Origin: Rhodobacteraceae bacterium HIMB11
Lineage (GTDB): Bacteria > Pseudomonadota > Alphaproteobacteria > Rhodobacterales > Rhodobacteraceae
Direction: 5' to 3'
Assembly: GCA_000472185.1 (NCBI GenBank)
Contig: AVDB01000014.1
Span: forward strand, 1 to 39,666
Length of the DNA stretch: 39,666 bases
A program made the translations under genes and the position numbers. Under the pieces are notes generated by a model. It did not search any database. It had not been told where the DNA came from and saw only the letters and a list, made by a program, of their open reading frames with translations. Below, piece by piece: positions 15,645 through 24,597 of this stretch. Positions within the stretch are counted from its first letter, which is position 1; each line of letters begins with the position of its first letter.

Positions 15645-16949
15645 ATGATTTACGACGTGCTCGATAAGTTCAAAGATGCCCAGGGCGAAATCGTCAGTGG
15701 AGCCGTATTGAGTTATGATGGTATAAACATAACTACGGATGCCTTCAGAGCAACCGTCGGTTCTCGTTGTTCAGTTATGCTGACCTCAGGGATTGAAGTT
15801 TTTGGTGAAGTTATCCGAGTATCTACGCAGCATAACGTAATTTCACTATATGAAAGTTTTAAGAATATCTGTGTTGGTGATCGTGTATCGGTTAGACCTG
15901 GTGGTTCTGAAATTGCCGTTGGGAATGGTTTACTGGGCCGTGTTATCGATGGACAGGGCAAAATTATAGATGCTGGTGCAGAAATTGACGCGAATGATCA
16001 ATGGCCACTCCATGGTAAATATATAAATCCTGTTACGCGTTCAAAAATATCAGACCCACTCGATGTTGGTGTGAGGTCTATAAATGCAGCAATGACTGTG
16101 GGTAAAGGTCAACGAATTGGCGTTATTTCTGGTTCGGGTGTTGGTAAATCTTCTTTAATTACGATGATGACTGAATACACCGACGCAGATATTGTAGTTA
16201 TTGGATTAATCGGTGAACGTGGACGTGAAGTCGCAGATTTTGTTAGCAAAGCAGTGCAATTAAACAACTTCGAAAATACGATAATTGTTGCAGAACCAGC
16301 GAATAGCTCACCTCTTTTGAGAATAAAAGGTGCTCAACGTGCAACTGCAATCGCTGAATATTTCAGGGCAAAAGGAAAGAGCGTTCTACTGATTATTGAC
16401 TCACTGACACGTGTCGCGCATGCGCAACGTCAAATCGGCTTATCGCGAGGCGAGGCAACGATCGCTAAAGGTTATACATCTTCAGTTTTGGATTTAATAC
16501 CAAATTTGATCGAGCGTGCGGGAACTGGGACAAATGGAGTTGGAAGTATAACAGCAGTTTATACTGTACTGGCTGATGGTGATGACGTTGTGGCAGACCC
16601 TATTGTTGATGCTGCGCGCGCGATATTGGACGGACACATTACTTTATCGCGTGAGCAAGCAGCACAGGGTATTTTCCCGGCTATTGATGTAACTATGTCG
16701 ATTAGTCGGGTAATGAATGAAGTTGTGGATCCAGAAATTACACGCCGAGCAAATCAATTGCGCGCTTTGATTTCAACTTATAATGAAAATCGCGATCTTG
16801 TATTAATGGGCGGATATGTTGCTGGTCAAAACAAACAGTTAGACCTTGCATTGAAAATTTGGCCCAAAATAGTGGATTTTCTTGCGCAGCCAACAACGAC
16901 AAGGGCAACATTACTCGATAGTCAAAAAGCCCTGCTCGAGCTTGTTTAA
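15645..16949 (+). CDS. fliI: Flagellum-specific export ATPase FliI
   Basis: 434 aa from ATG 15645, 7 nt after the fliH stop; an upstream in-frame start inside fliH is less likely because the protein then gains a non-conserved N-terminus. Visible are Walker A SGSGVGKS (162-169), GLIGERGREVADF, Walker B LLIIDSLTRVAHAQRQIGL, and the F1-ATPase-beta-like C-terminal part (LPALIDVT-equivalent FPAIDVTMSISRVM). It forms the hexameric ATPase that energises or prepares substrates for flagellar type III export. Confidence 0.97.
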   Translation: MIYDVLDKFKDAQGEIVSGAVLSYDGINITTDAFRATVGSRCSVMLTSGIEVFGEVIRVSTQHNVISLYESFKNICVGDRVSVRPGGSEIAVGNGLLGRVIDGQGKIIDAGAEIDANDQWPLHGKYINPVTRSKISDPLDVGVRSINAAMTVGKGQRIGVISGSGVGKSSLITMMTEYTDADIVVIGLIGERGREVADFVSKAVQLNNFENTIIVAEPANSSPLLRIKGAQRATAIAEYFRAKGKSVLLIIDSLTRVAHAQRQIGLSRGEATIAKGYTSSVLDLIPNLIERAGTGTNGVGSITAVYTVLADGDDVVADPIVDAARAILDGHITLSREQAAQGIFPAIDVTMSISRVMNEVVDPEITRRANQLRALISTYNENRDLVLMGGYVAGQNKQLDLALKIWPKIVDFLAQPTTTRATLLDSQKALLELV

Positions 16950-16951
16950 CG

Positions 16952-17317
16952 ATGTCCCAAAAAAAGTTAAAAATATTAAAACTACTAAAATTGCGATCGA
17001 AAAAAGATTTAAGCGAGCATTCGAGAGCATTGAGTGCGGTCAATGCAAAAATTGACGAGTTGGAAATCTTGAAGGCATCTCTAACAAAACAATTGGAATA
17101 TTATGGTGACAGAAAAAATATTTCTTCAGTTGCACAACTGCGTTCAAACGGGGTCTTTACACAAAAACTCAATGTTGAAATTGAACGGATAGAGCAACAA
17201 AGTGAGCATCTTGCGATTGAAGTACAGCGATTGGCTGCTGAATTAACGCGCTTGGATGCGAAAAAACAAAAAATCGAAGATAAGATCGCTTTTGAACAGC
17301 GAAAATTGATCGCTTAA
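16952..17317 (+). CDS. fliJ: Flagellar export protein FliJ
   Basis: 121 aa, basic, almost entirely coiled coil (MSQKKLKILKLLKLRSKKDL ... LDAKKQKIEDKIAFEQRKL). FliJ is the central stalk of the FliI ring and a chaperone-escort factor. Sequence conservation in the family is low, so the call rests on length, coiled-coil character and the fliI-fliJ-fliK position. It starts 2 nt after the fliI stop. Confidence 0.85.
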   Translation: MSQKKLKILKLLKLRSKKDLSEHSRALSAVNAKIDELEILKASLTKQLEYYGDRKNISSVAQLRSNGVFTQKLNVEIERIEQQSEHLAIEVQRLAAELTRLDAKKQKIEDKIAFEQRKLIA

Positions 17318-17318
17318 T

Positions 17319-17335
17319 TTGGTACAAATTTTGCA
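17319..17335 (+). promoter_or_regulatory. Internal sigma54 promoter upstream of fliK
   Basis: TTGGTACAAATTTTGCA begins just after the fliJ stop, with GG at 17321-17322 and GC at 17333-17334 (N10). The predicted start is near 17346, 17 nt before fliK ATG 17363, so the fliKLMN segment can be transcribed independently of fleT-fliJ. Confidence 0.7.
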
Positions 17336-17716
17336 AGCAAGGCCTGCAAGAGAGTAAAGCCGATGCATGTCCCGATTAAATTTCTTCCAAACTTTACAGA
17401 TCCTGCTCGGATAAACGAGAATAGCGATTTACGGAGTGAAACTAAAAAATTTGCAGATAGTTTTTCGCAAGCGCAAGGGCAGACTTTTCAATTAGAACAC
17501 AGTTCGCATGAAGACTTTGGTTCATTACTCAAGACTCCAAACCCAGATACTAAGGTGGAGTATCATATAGTAGACCGTGAAAACAAATTATCCCTAACAG
17601 AAAATGCTCAAAGTGTTCTAGCTACAGAGTGGGTTCGACAAGAGGCTGGGACAAAAGCTGCAGCTTACCTCGAGGGGGACGCTTTTTTCAGCGAATTAAA
17701 CAGCGACAGAGTGAGT

Positions 17717-17975
17717 CTTGATGCACCAATATCGCCTTTGAAAGGCAGCGAGAGCTACCATGAGGCAAATGACATTTCATTAACGAGTGGATTTACACTT
17801 GGTTATGTTGACAAACAACATAATGAAACAGTCAATCTTGAAGCACCAATATCGCCTTTGAAAGGCAGCGAGAGCTACAATGAGGCAAATGACATTTCAT
17901 TAACGAGTGGATTTACACTTGGTTATGTTGATAAACAACATAATGAAACAGTCAATCTTGAAGCACCAAAGTCGT
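17717..17975 (+). repeat. 120-bp in-frame tandem repeat in fliK
   Basis: Two nearly identical 120-bp units, 17717-17836 and 17837-17956 (each 40 codons, starting LEAPISPLKGSES and ending KQHNETVN), are followed by a partial, diverged third unit from 17957 (LEAPKSSLKSGEG). I see only a few base differences between the first two (for example GAT/GAA, CAT/AAT and GAC/GAT codons), so the duplication is recent. The period is a multiple of three, so copy-number change would lengthen the protein in frame. Confidence 0.95.
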
Positions 17976-18082
17976 CATTGAAAAGCGGAGAAGGTCACAA
18001 ATGGAGCCACGACACTCAGCTATCGAGTGATTTTTCCAAGAGTATTGATGACGAAAATTTATTCTTATCAAGTAACGCAAAG

Positions 18083-18089
18083 TTTTTTT
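18083..18089 (+). repeat. T7 homopolymer at the fliK frame junction
   Basis: Seven consecutive T bases read AAG TTT TTT TGA in the first frame. It is the only homopolymer in the 16-nt interval (18076-18091) where the two fliK frames can be joined. Confidence 0.9.
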
Positions 18090-19272
18090 GACGACAGCGC
18101 AAGAAAATAGTGAGCACGCTGCGGCCGGATCCGTTACAGATGCAACCTTACCTTCTACAATTATCCCAACAACTCAAATATTGGAACGTCCCCAAACTTC
18201 TGTCGAGCGCATTAGAATAGAAAAAAATGCAACAGAGTATACGTTTTCAACATTTGAATTTGATCATCTGCCTCTTGGTCATCTCCATGAAGATGGCACA
18301 TTTTTAAATAATCCGGTCAAAAGTGGTGCTAAAAAATCAAGGACAGATTTTTTAAACCTACTCAGAGGATTAGAGCTCACTAGCGAAACACTTAGTAGGC
18401 CATATTCACTTGAAAAATTAGGTAAGTTAAATGAACTGTTAAAAGCGTCCATCACTTTACCTATAAAAACTCGGTTGAAAGCAAGTGCGTCATCGCTTCA
18501 TTATTCGACGTTTCCAGTTAATGAGAATGGTTCAGAAAATTATACTTTGGGCCGCGTGCTACAAAGCGTAGTAGGTGCAAAAGGGAGTCCTTTCGTAAAT
18601 TTAGAGCAAAATTCAGCACAATTTGCGATGCCAACAACTCTACGTTTTTCTTCGAAAAATAATATTTCGCCAAAACACGAAATTGGTAACGTTTTCAGCG
18701 TAGAAAAAGAAGCCCTGGCGACTGATATCTTGCGAAATGCCGCTATGGTGAAATTTAGTGCAATTGGTGATCTCAATGCGCGAAAACCGAATGATAATCA
18801 ATTTGATAAGTCAATTTCGGTTGATGTCCCGCGAACCTATAAACTTGATATGTCTCTCAACACTTGGCAAAAAGTTTTGAGTTCTCAGATTAGCAAAGCT
18901 GCATTAGAAAATATAACTAAGCTTCAATTCACGATAAACCCGAAAAAGTTAGGGCGTGTCTCTGTAAATCTGCAAATGGATGCAGGTAACGTAAACGTTT
19001 CAATTTTTTCTTCGAATGGACATGTAGCAAACATTTTGCAAACATCGGAGGGAAAGCTCGAAACCCTATTATCTGATCATGGCATGAAGCTTGCTAGCTA
19101 TAACGTAAGCAGTGAGCAAAATGGACGAGATAAGCGAGATAGAGCACCAACAAACGGAAGACATAGTCAGATAGTTGAAAGGAATGGATCGAAGACGGCT
19201 GGTGTCTTGCAGAGCGAAGCCAAATCAAGACCTTCAACTACGCACAATGGCGACTACGATTATCTGGTGTAA
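18088..19272 (+). pseudogene. fliK: fliK, C-terminal hook-length control domain (second frame)
   Basis: A 394-codon frame that continues fliK after the T7 tract. The nominal start is TTG 18088 with no ribosome binding site, so independent translation is unlikely. The C-terminal half holds the Flg_hook domain: LQFTINPKKLGRVSVNLQMD, then VNVSIFSSNGHVANILQTSE and a basic tail. This domain contacts FlhB to switch export from hook to filament substrates. It is essential in fliK, so its retention and the absence of other stops argue that the gene is functional in at least one T-tract state. Confidence 0.85.
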
Positions 19273-19283
19273 AAGAGGACACA

Positions 19284-19868
19284 ATGGCAGAAGACGATAG
19301 TAATCAAGAAGACAAAAAAGGTGGCGGATTAAAACGAATACTCGTTTTTGCGCTCGGCGCTCTGCTTATGATCGGTATTGGTTTTGGAGCAGGCTACTTC
19401 ATGTTTGGTATGGGGCAAAAAACACCTGCAGAAGAGATTGAACTCATTATTGAGAATAAACTTAAAGAAAGTGGTCAGCTTCCGACAGAGGAAGAAGGTG
19501 TAGAAGAGGTACCTAAAAGAGTTTCCAAAGAAGTACCTGAAACCACTACTTTCGTCACGACCTACTATGAGTTTCCAGATAAGTTCACAACCAACCTCTT
19601 AAACTCACGCAAGTTTTTGCAAATGGGTCTAAGTATTTCAACGCAGTATGACTCTAGTGTTATCGAAAACGTTGAAATGCACACCCAAGCTTTGAGATCG
19701 GAAATCTTAACTGTAATGGGCGAATTTTCTGAAGAAAGTATTCAAGGAAAAGAGGGCAGGGATGAGTTGTCGAGACGGATCAAAGAATCTATCAATGTGA
19801 AATTAGAAGAGCTTGAGGGCTTTGGCGGCATCGAAGGCGTTTATTTTTCCACTTTTGTGTTACAATAG
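19284..19868 (+). CDS. fliL: Flagellar basal body-associated protein FliL
   Basis: 194 aa. A short charged cytosolic N-terminus, one transmembrane segment (about residues 17-41, LVFALGALLMIGIGFGAGYF), an acidic linker (about 48-75) and the FliL periplasmic domain (TYYEFPDKFTTNLLNSRKFL ... LRSEILTVMGEFSEESIQG ... VYFSTFVLQ). FliL stabilises the stator around the rod. ATG 19284 has AGAGGA upstream. It lies between fliK and fliM as usual. Confidence 0.93.
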   Translation: MAEDDSNQEDKKGGGLKRILVFALGALLMIGIGFGAGYFMFGMGQKTPAEEIELIIENKLKESGQLPTEEEGVEEVPKRVSKEVPETTTFVTTYYEFPDKFTTNLLNSRKFLQMGLSISTQYDSSVIENVEMHTQALRSEILTVMGEFSEESIQGKEGRDELSRRIKESINVKLEELEGFGGIEGVYFSTFVLQ

Positions 19869-19876
19869 GGCGAATT

Positions 19877-20857
19877 ATGGCTAGCTCAAAACAATTATCT
19901 AGCGACGAAGTAGAAGCGTTAATTGATGGCCTTTCCGATGAGTCGGAAAGCTATTCAAGCGTCGTCGCAGATAGTAAAGAAGTTCGGCCATTTTCTTTAG
20001 GATCGGACGATCTTTCTGTATTGGGGGACTATTACGCCCTTCGGATGATTAACGAACGCTTTTGTCGACTCGCACGATCTGTTTTTTTACCCATGCTACG
20101 TGTGCAACCGCGAATTTCATCATTCCCACCAGAAGTTAAAACATTTGATGAGTATTCTCAGAATGTTGAAACGTTCGTATCACTTAATACGTCCAGAATG
20201 GAAGAGCTCAAAGGTAATAGTCTACTGGTCGTGCCACCAGACTTCATTTCGTTACTCACGAACTCATACTATGGTGGATCAGTCGTAAGGTCGCTCAGAC
20301 GTGCCGCGGGTGAATTTACCGCCACTGAACAAAGGGTAATCGAAATTATCTCTGAAGGTTTGGATGATGCACTGACAGCAGCCTGGAAAGATTTGACGCC
20401 CGTAACATTTTCGGTGACAGGACGCGAAGAGAATATTCAATTTGCGTCGTTTGTGGATGGCAGTGACACTGTGATTGTCTGCTCGTTTTTAGTTCAATTA
20501 CCAAATTCTGAGCCTGCCACTTTCGACGTTCTTTATCCACTTCAAGTGTTAAAGCCAATTGCTTCGCAATTGCGGTCCCGGTTGCAATCAGAGGTAGGTG
20601 ATGATGATTTGACTTGGAAGCAGCGGCTTGAGCAAGCTATTCTAAGTATCCCGCTACTGGTGACAGCTGAGTTGGACCGACCCAAAACAACCCTTGGCAG
20701 AATGATCACAGTTCGAAAAAACGATGTATTCCCAATTTCAGCTGCCGATGGTGTCACAGTTTTTGTTGAAGGGCGAGAGATGTTTACCGCCGAACTGGGA
20801 CAATCTGGACAATTTGCTGCGGTTGAGATGACAAAGCGGCTCAAGACGAAACTTTGA
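19877..20857 (+). CDS. fliM: Flagellar motor switch protein FliM
   Basis: 326 aa. The N-terminus has the CheY-binding type segment (LSSDEVEALIDGLSDES, matching the LSQxEIDALL motif), followed by the middle domain (LSVLGDYYALRMINERFCRL ... GGSVVRSLRRAAGEFTATEQ) and a C-terminal SpoA-type domain (LTWKQRLEQAILSIPLLVTA ... DVFPISAADGVTVFVEG). FliM is the CheY-P target in the C-ring. Good AGGG site before ATG; 12 nt before fliN. Confidence 0.97.
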   Translation: MASSKQLSSDEVEALIDGLSDESESYSSVVADSKEVRPFSLGSDDLSVLGDYYALRMINERFCRLARSVFLPMLRVQPRISSFPPEVKTFDEYSQNVETFVSLNTSRMEELKGNSLLVVPPDFISLLTNSYYGGSVVRSLRRAAGEFTATEQRVIEIISEGLDDALTAAWKDLTPVTFSVTGREENIQFASFVDGSDTVIVCSFLVQLPNSEPATFDVLYPLQVLKPIASQLRSRLQSEVGDDDLTWKQRLEQAILSIPLLVTAELDRPKTTLGRMITVRKNDVFPISAADGVTVFVEGREMFTAELGQSGQFAAVEMTKRLKTKL

Positions 20858-20868
20858 GGACTTGAAAA

Positions 20869-21174
20869 ATGAATGACCAAAACGACGAGAATATTGATGT
20901 ACCAGCACAGCCCAGTGTTGAAAATCTGAAAGTTTTAGAAAACATTGAGGTTGAGCTAACTGTAGAGGTCGGACGGGCGGAAATCACAATACGCGATTTA
21001 TTACGTTTGAATGAAGGGTCTGTGCTTGAATTAGACCGATTAGCTGGTGATCCGCTAGACATACTCGTGAATGGCACCAAGATTGCGCGTGGTGAGGTCG
21101 TAATGATTGGTGAACGGTTTGGCGTGCGCTTTGGTGAGGTAGTTGAACCAGAAAAACGTATGGAAAGTGTTTAA
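20869..21174 (+). CDS. fliN: Flagellar motor switch protein FliN
   Basis: 101 aa. A short acidic N-terminus and a full SpoA/FliN domain: VELTVEVGRAEITIRDLLRL, NEGSVLELDRLAGDPLDILV, and NGTKIARGEVVMIGERFGVR. FliN forms the bottom of the C-ring and receives FliH/FliI. The 3' end is followed by 154 nt without a gene before the separate fliO promoter. Confidence 0.97.
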   Translation: MNDQNDENIDVPAQPSVENLKVLENIEVELTVEVGRAEITIRDLLRLNEGSVLELDRLAGDPLDILVNGTKIARGEVVMIGERFGVRFGEVVEPEKRMESV

Positions 21175-21181
21175 ATGAGCC

Positions 21182-21212
21182 AAGGCGGTTTTGTTTATCA
21201 AGTAAACGCCTT
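21182..21212 (+). terminator. Weak stem-loop after fliN
   Basis: AAGGCG (21182-21187) can pair with CGCCTT (21207-21212), with an inner TTTA/TAAA pairing. No U-tract follows, so it could be a processing or pausing element and not a true terminator. Confidence 0.3.
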
Positions 21213-21291
21213 CAACATTTAATTATATGTGATAACGCGAAAGCGATTTAGCGCTAATTTTGCTTAATTTCTTTTTTGACAAATAGCTGAT

Positions 21292-21308
21292 TTGGCATGG
21301 TCTTTGCC
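21292..21308 (+). promoter_or_regulatory. sigma54 promoter of fliOPQR-flhB
   Basis: TTGGCATGGTCTTTGCC has GG at 21294-21295 and GC at 21306-21307 (N10). The predicted start is near 21319, right at the GGAGG of fliO (21319-21323). Confidence 0.75.
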
Positions 21309-21328
21309 TTCTTTGATTGGAGGCAGTC

Positions 21329-21622
21329 ATGTTTGAGCATAATTTAATAGTTGTATCTGTATTTCTTGGGACATTATTACTCGCCTGGGCGGTTATTAAA
21401 TTCGCTGTTGCTAAATCGAGTGCTGTTGGGAACTCGGTAAAAATCAATTCTTCTTTAAATTTAAAAGGCAAAATTACGTTAGAACCTGGTGTAAATGTAT
21501 ACCTCGTTGCCGGCGAGAACTGCGAGATAATTATTACTGTAAATAATCGCAAATTCGGAAGTGCTAAAGCGGAGGTTTTGCACGGGCCCAACGATCTGAG
21601 CATTGGAGAAGGGAATGCGTAG
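21329..21622 (+). CDS. fliO: Flagellar biosynthesis protein FliO
   Basis: 97 aa from ATG 21329, preceded by GGAGG; an in-frame TTG 12 nt upstream is less likely. A single N-terminal transmembrane segment (about residues 5-28, LIVVSVFLGTLLLAWAVIKF) is followed by a small cytosolic beta domain (GKITLEPGVNVYLVAGENCE ... LHGPNDLSI). FliO helps FliP assemble the export-gate core. It overlaps fliP by 8 nt. Confidence 0.85.
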   Translation: MFEHNLIVVSVFLGTLLLAWAVIKFAVAKSSAVGNSVKINSSLNLKGKITLEPGVNVYLVAGENCEIIITVNNRKFGSAKAEVLHGPNDLSIGEGNA

Positions 21623-22367
21623 TTTCGCTCTTGTCCTTATATTGGTTTTCGTGTTCCCGGATGTTGCCACTTCTCAAGATTTTGGGGCGTTCGGATTACC
21701 AACTTTGACGGGTAATACGTCACCTGATGGAAGCATTCAATATTCTTTGAGTCTCCAAGTGCTCGCGTTGATGACAGCTATCACAGTCATCCCATCTTTG
21801 ATCCTTGGAATGACCTCGTTCACTCGAATTATTATTGTTTTGTCAATTCTGCGTCAGGCCCTTGGGACTCAACAGACGCCGCCAAACCAGGTTTTGATTG
21901 CGGTCGCGTTATTTTTGTCGTTCTACATAATGTCGCCAGTTCTATCTGAAATTTACCAGACTGCGCTTGACCCATACTTGAATGGTTTAGTTGAAGCCAA
22001 TGAAGCAGTTTTACGTGCCTCTTCAATCATGCATGATTTCCTACTACTAAACACACGAAGCGAAACTATCCGTATGTTTGCGGATTTGCGTGGAATTCAA
22101 GATTTTGCGTCACCTGAGGACGTTCCATTTTCTATTCTGTTACCTTCGTTCATAACTTCAGAATTAAAGACAGCTTTTCAAATTGGCTTTTTATTATTTT
22201 TACCATTTTTAGTGATCGACATGGTTATTGCGTCAGTGCTGATGTCATTAGGTATGATGATGTTATCACCTATGCTAATCTCGCTCCCATTCAAACTACT
22301 GCTGTTTGTCTTAGTGGATGGGTGGGCAATGACCATCGGATCTCTTGCGTCAACTTTTCAAGTGTGA
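21615..22367 (+). CDS. fliP: Flagellar export gate protein FliP
   Basis: 250 aa from ATG 21615, with GGAGAAGGG upstream. A cleavable signal-like N-terminus (ALVLILVFVFPDVATSQ) precedes the four membrane helices. The strong FliP signature is present: SLILGMTSFTRIIIVLSILR, ALGTQQTPPNQVLIAVALFL, and FQIGFLLFLPFLVIDMVIAS. FliP pentamers form the core of the type III export pore. Confidence 0.97.
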   Translation: MRSFALVLILVFVFPDVATSQDFGAFGLPTLTGNTSPDGSIQYSLSLQVLALMTAITVIPSLILGMTSFTRIIIVLSILRQALGTQQTPPNQVLIAVALFLSFYIMSPVLSEIYQTALDPYLNGLVEANEAVLRASSIMHDFLLLNTRSETIRMFADLRGIQDFASPEDVPFSILLPSFITSELKTAFQIGFLLFLPFLVIDMVIASVLMSLGMMMLSPMLISLPFKLLLFVLVDGWAMTIGSLASTFQV

Positions 22368-22373
22368 GGCAAC

Positions 22374-22643
22374 ATGGATTTTGATGCGAACGTATATCAT
22401 CTGTCACTTGCTTTCTGGAAGATTATAGCAACCGGTGGTCCGATTTTGGGTATCGCACTCGCGATAGGATTGACGATTGGTATTATTCAAGCCGCGACTT
22501 CCATCAATGAAATGACGCTAAGTTTTGTGCCTAAATTAATAGTTGTGTTATTAGCTTTAGCATTTTTTTCGACTTACATGATGACAGAGTTGGTAAATTT
22601 CTTCGAGTATATTTTCGAACGTATCGTTGAAATAGGTTCGTGA
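22374..22643 (+). CDS. fliQ: Flagellar export gate protein FliQ
   Basis: 89 aa with two transmembrane helices (LGIALAIGLTIGIIQAATSI and LIVVLLALAFFSTYMMTELV) joined by the short INEMTLSFVPK loop typical of FliQ. It is part of the FliPQR export gate. GAGG precedes ATG 22374, and the stop overlaps fliR. Confidence 0.95.
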   Translation: MDFDANVYHLSLAFWKIIATGGPILGIALAIGLTIGIIQAATSINEMTLSFVPKLIVVLLALAFFSTYMMTELVNFFEYIFERIVEIGS

Positions 22644-23470
22644 TGGATAGCATATTATTAAATAGCATTCCTCAGGTTCCTGCCAGCGCTCTTAATTTTG
22701 TATTTATTGCGCTATTCGATTTGCTTTTTTTGTCTTTAAGAATTGGTGCTTTTTTAATCGCAGCTCCATTTTTTGGTTCACGTATGGTTCCTTTAAATGT
22801 CAGAATTATATTGATCTTTTCGCTTGCAATATTTTTGCAAGGATGGATTGCTGCGCCTGACTTCACAAATGTCGCAGCATCAGTTTTAATACTGACAATT
22901 CTGGTAGAGATTGCACTTGGGCTGACCGCTGGTTTCGTTTTTGCAATCGCTTTTGCCACAGTATCTGTAGCAGGCGAAAAGATAGCTGCTACATCTGGGT
23001 TATCATTTGCCATGCAGGTTGATCCAGCCACTGGGACACAATCTCCCATTGTGAGCCAATTTTTGACTTTATTTATTCTTATGATTTTCTTTGCAACCGA
23101 TGCACACTTGGTTGTTTTTTCGATCCTTTTGGAGAGCTATGCCTTTGTTCCTATCGGAGCAGATATTGATTTTGAACGTTTATATAAAGTTGGTTTTTTA
23201 ACGTCAGAAAAGCTTTTCACGAATGCCGCACTCATAATGTTACCAATCGTGGGTGTGTTGTTTTTAATTAACCTAGCCGTTGGCATTATTACCCGGTCTG
23301 CGCCACAGTTAAACCTATTTTCGTTTGGCTTCCCAATCACTATTTTAAGTGTCATGTTTTTATTATTTTTGGCGGTTTCACCATTGGCACAAATGTTCTT
23401 GGAGGTTATCGAAAACCACATACTAATACTAAGCGATTTATTTCAGGAGGTTACACGTGGCGGAAAATGA
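22643..23470 (+). CDS. fliR: Flagellar export gate protein FliR
   Basis: 275 aa, multi-pass membrane protein. Conserved parts are SLRIGAFLIAAPFFGSRMVP, EIALGLTAGFVFAIAFATVS, VAGEKIAATSGLSFAMQVDP and an AVGIITRSAPQLNLFSFGFP stretch. ATG 22643 overlaps the fliQ stop; a GTG at 22640 is an in-frame alternative. The 3' end overlaps flhB by 14 nt. Confidence 0.96.
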   Translation: MDSILLNSIPQVPASALNFVFIALFDLLFLSLRIGAFLIAAPFFGSRMVPLNVRIILIFSLAIFLQGWIAAPDFTNVAASVLILTILVEIALGLTAGFVFAIAFATVSVAGEKIAATSGLSFAMQVDPATGTQSPIVSQFLTLFILMIFFATDAHLVVFSILLESYAFVPIGADIDFERLYKVGFLTSEKLFTNAALIMLPIVGVLFLINLAVGIITRSAPQLNLFSFGFPITILSVMFLLFLAVSPLAQMFLEVIENHILILSDLFQEVTRGGK

Positions 23471-24596
23471 AGACGGCCAAGAAAAGACTGAAGAGCCAAC
23501 GCAGCGGCGATTGGACAAGGCCAAAGAAGATGGCGATGTTCTTAGTTCTAAAGAAACTTTTGTTTTAGCAACGACTCTTGTTCTCTTCGGATTTGTTCCC
23601 GTATTACAGGTTTTTGGCTCATCTCTTTTAGCAGAAATGGGACATCTATTTCATTTCAGTAAGATTGATAACGGCCTTTTATTTAAACGTTTCACTATCT
23701 CATTTTGGAATTTCATAATGATAGCGGCGATTGTGGGAGTGCCGATTGTTATTTTAATTTTGCTCACGCAATTAGCAGTTGGAGGGACGATCAATTTTAG
23801 TGCAAAAGGATTTGCCTTCAAAGGTAGTAAAATAAATCCAATTAAGGGCTTGCAGCGGATATTTTCAATAAAGGGATTGGTTGAATTACTAAAGTCGCTA
23901 CTTAAAGTCACCTTGCTTGGCGGTCTCACGGCTATTGTTGTGCACTCTCAATTGAAGTCTATGTTGTCCAGCCTTGGTGCTAGTTTTGCAGATAACTTTA
24001 AGTTCCTAGCAAATGCATTTTATTTTTTGATTTTCGCATTGGTTGGGGTGTTAAGTATCATTGCCGCAATTGATTACTTCTATTCAAGACACTCACGACT
24101 GCAAAAGCTTCGAATGTCGCGCCAAGATTTAAAGGATGAAAATAAACAGACAGAGGGCTCACCCGAGGTGAAGTCAAAGATTAGACGATTGCAAATGGAA
24201 GCATCACAGCGCGCGCGGACGGAAACCAATTCCATAGATGCGGTTGATGATGCAACTGCTATCATCACTAACCCAACGCATTTCGCAGTGGCCCTAAAGT
24301 TTGTGCCTGGAGCAATGGCAGTTCCCGTAATTGTCTCGATGGGGCGGGGTCGAAATGCAGAAAAAATAATTGAAAAAGGGGTCTCTAAGAATGTGACTGT
24401 ATTTTCTAGTCCGTTGTTAGCTCGCGCCTTGTATTTTACTTCAAATATTGGGCAAGAAATTGATAGTAGATTATATGGAGCCGTCGCGGCAGTTCTAGCG
24501 TATATTATCCATACGGACCAGGGCGTCGATATGCAAAAGCCGATTGTAGATGTTCCTGAAGACCTCCAATTTAACGAATTTGGAAGATCACTTTAA
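23457..24596 (+). CDS. flhB: Flagellar export switch protein FlhB
   Basis: 379 aa from GTG 23457, starting inside fliR. N-terminal EKTEEPTQRRLDKAKEDGDV, four transmembrane helices, and the cytosolic domain with the autocleavage motif NPTH (272-275, ITNPTHFAVALKF). FlhB self-cleaves between Asn and Pro and, with FliK, changes substrate specificity from hook to filament proteins. Length and motifs are normal, so the export switch appears intact even though fliK is split. Confidence 0.97.
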   Translation: MAENEDGQEKTEEPTQRRLDKAKEDGDVLSSKETFVLATTLVLFGFVPVLQVFGSSLLAEMGHLFHFSKIDNGLLFKRFTISFWNFIMIAAIVGVPIVILILLTQLAVGGTINFSAKGFAFKGSKINPIKGLQRIFSIKGLVELLKSLLKVTLLGGLTAIVVHSQLKSMLSSLGASFADNFKFLANAFYFLIFALVGVLSIIAAIDYFYSRHSRLQKLRMSRQDLKDENKQTEGSPEVKSKIRRLQMEASQRARTETNSIDAVDDATAIITNPTHFAVALKFVPGAMAVPVIVSMGRGRNAEKIIEKGVSKNVTVFSSPLLARALYFTSNIGQEIDSRLYGAVAAVLAYIIHTDQGVDMQKPIVDVPEDLQFNEFGRSL

Positions 24597-24597
24597 T

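Larger units (their letters stand above)
17363..18091 (+). pseudogene. fliK: fliK, N-terminal ruler part (frame ends at a T7 tract)
   Basis: This 242-aa frame (ATG 17363) is polar, low-complexity and contains 40-aa tandem repeats, as expected for the ruler/export half of the hook-length control protein FliK. It stops at TGA 18089-18091 directly in a run of seven T (18083-18089). The C-terminal FliK domain continues in the -1 frame (18088-19272), and that frame has a stop at 18073-18075, so the shift must lie within 18076-18091. Adding one T to the tract, or a -1 ribosomal slip on TTT, joins both parts into about 636 aa, a normal FliK size. It may be a sequencing indel, an off-state of a phase-variable gene, or programmed slippage. 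I mark it as broken only because the frame is interrupted. Confidence 0.85.
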
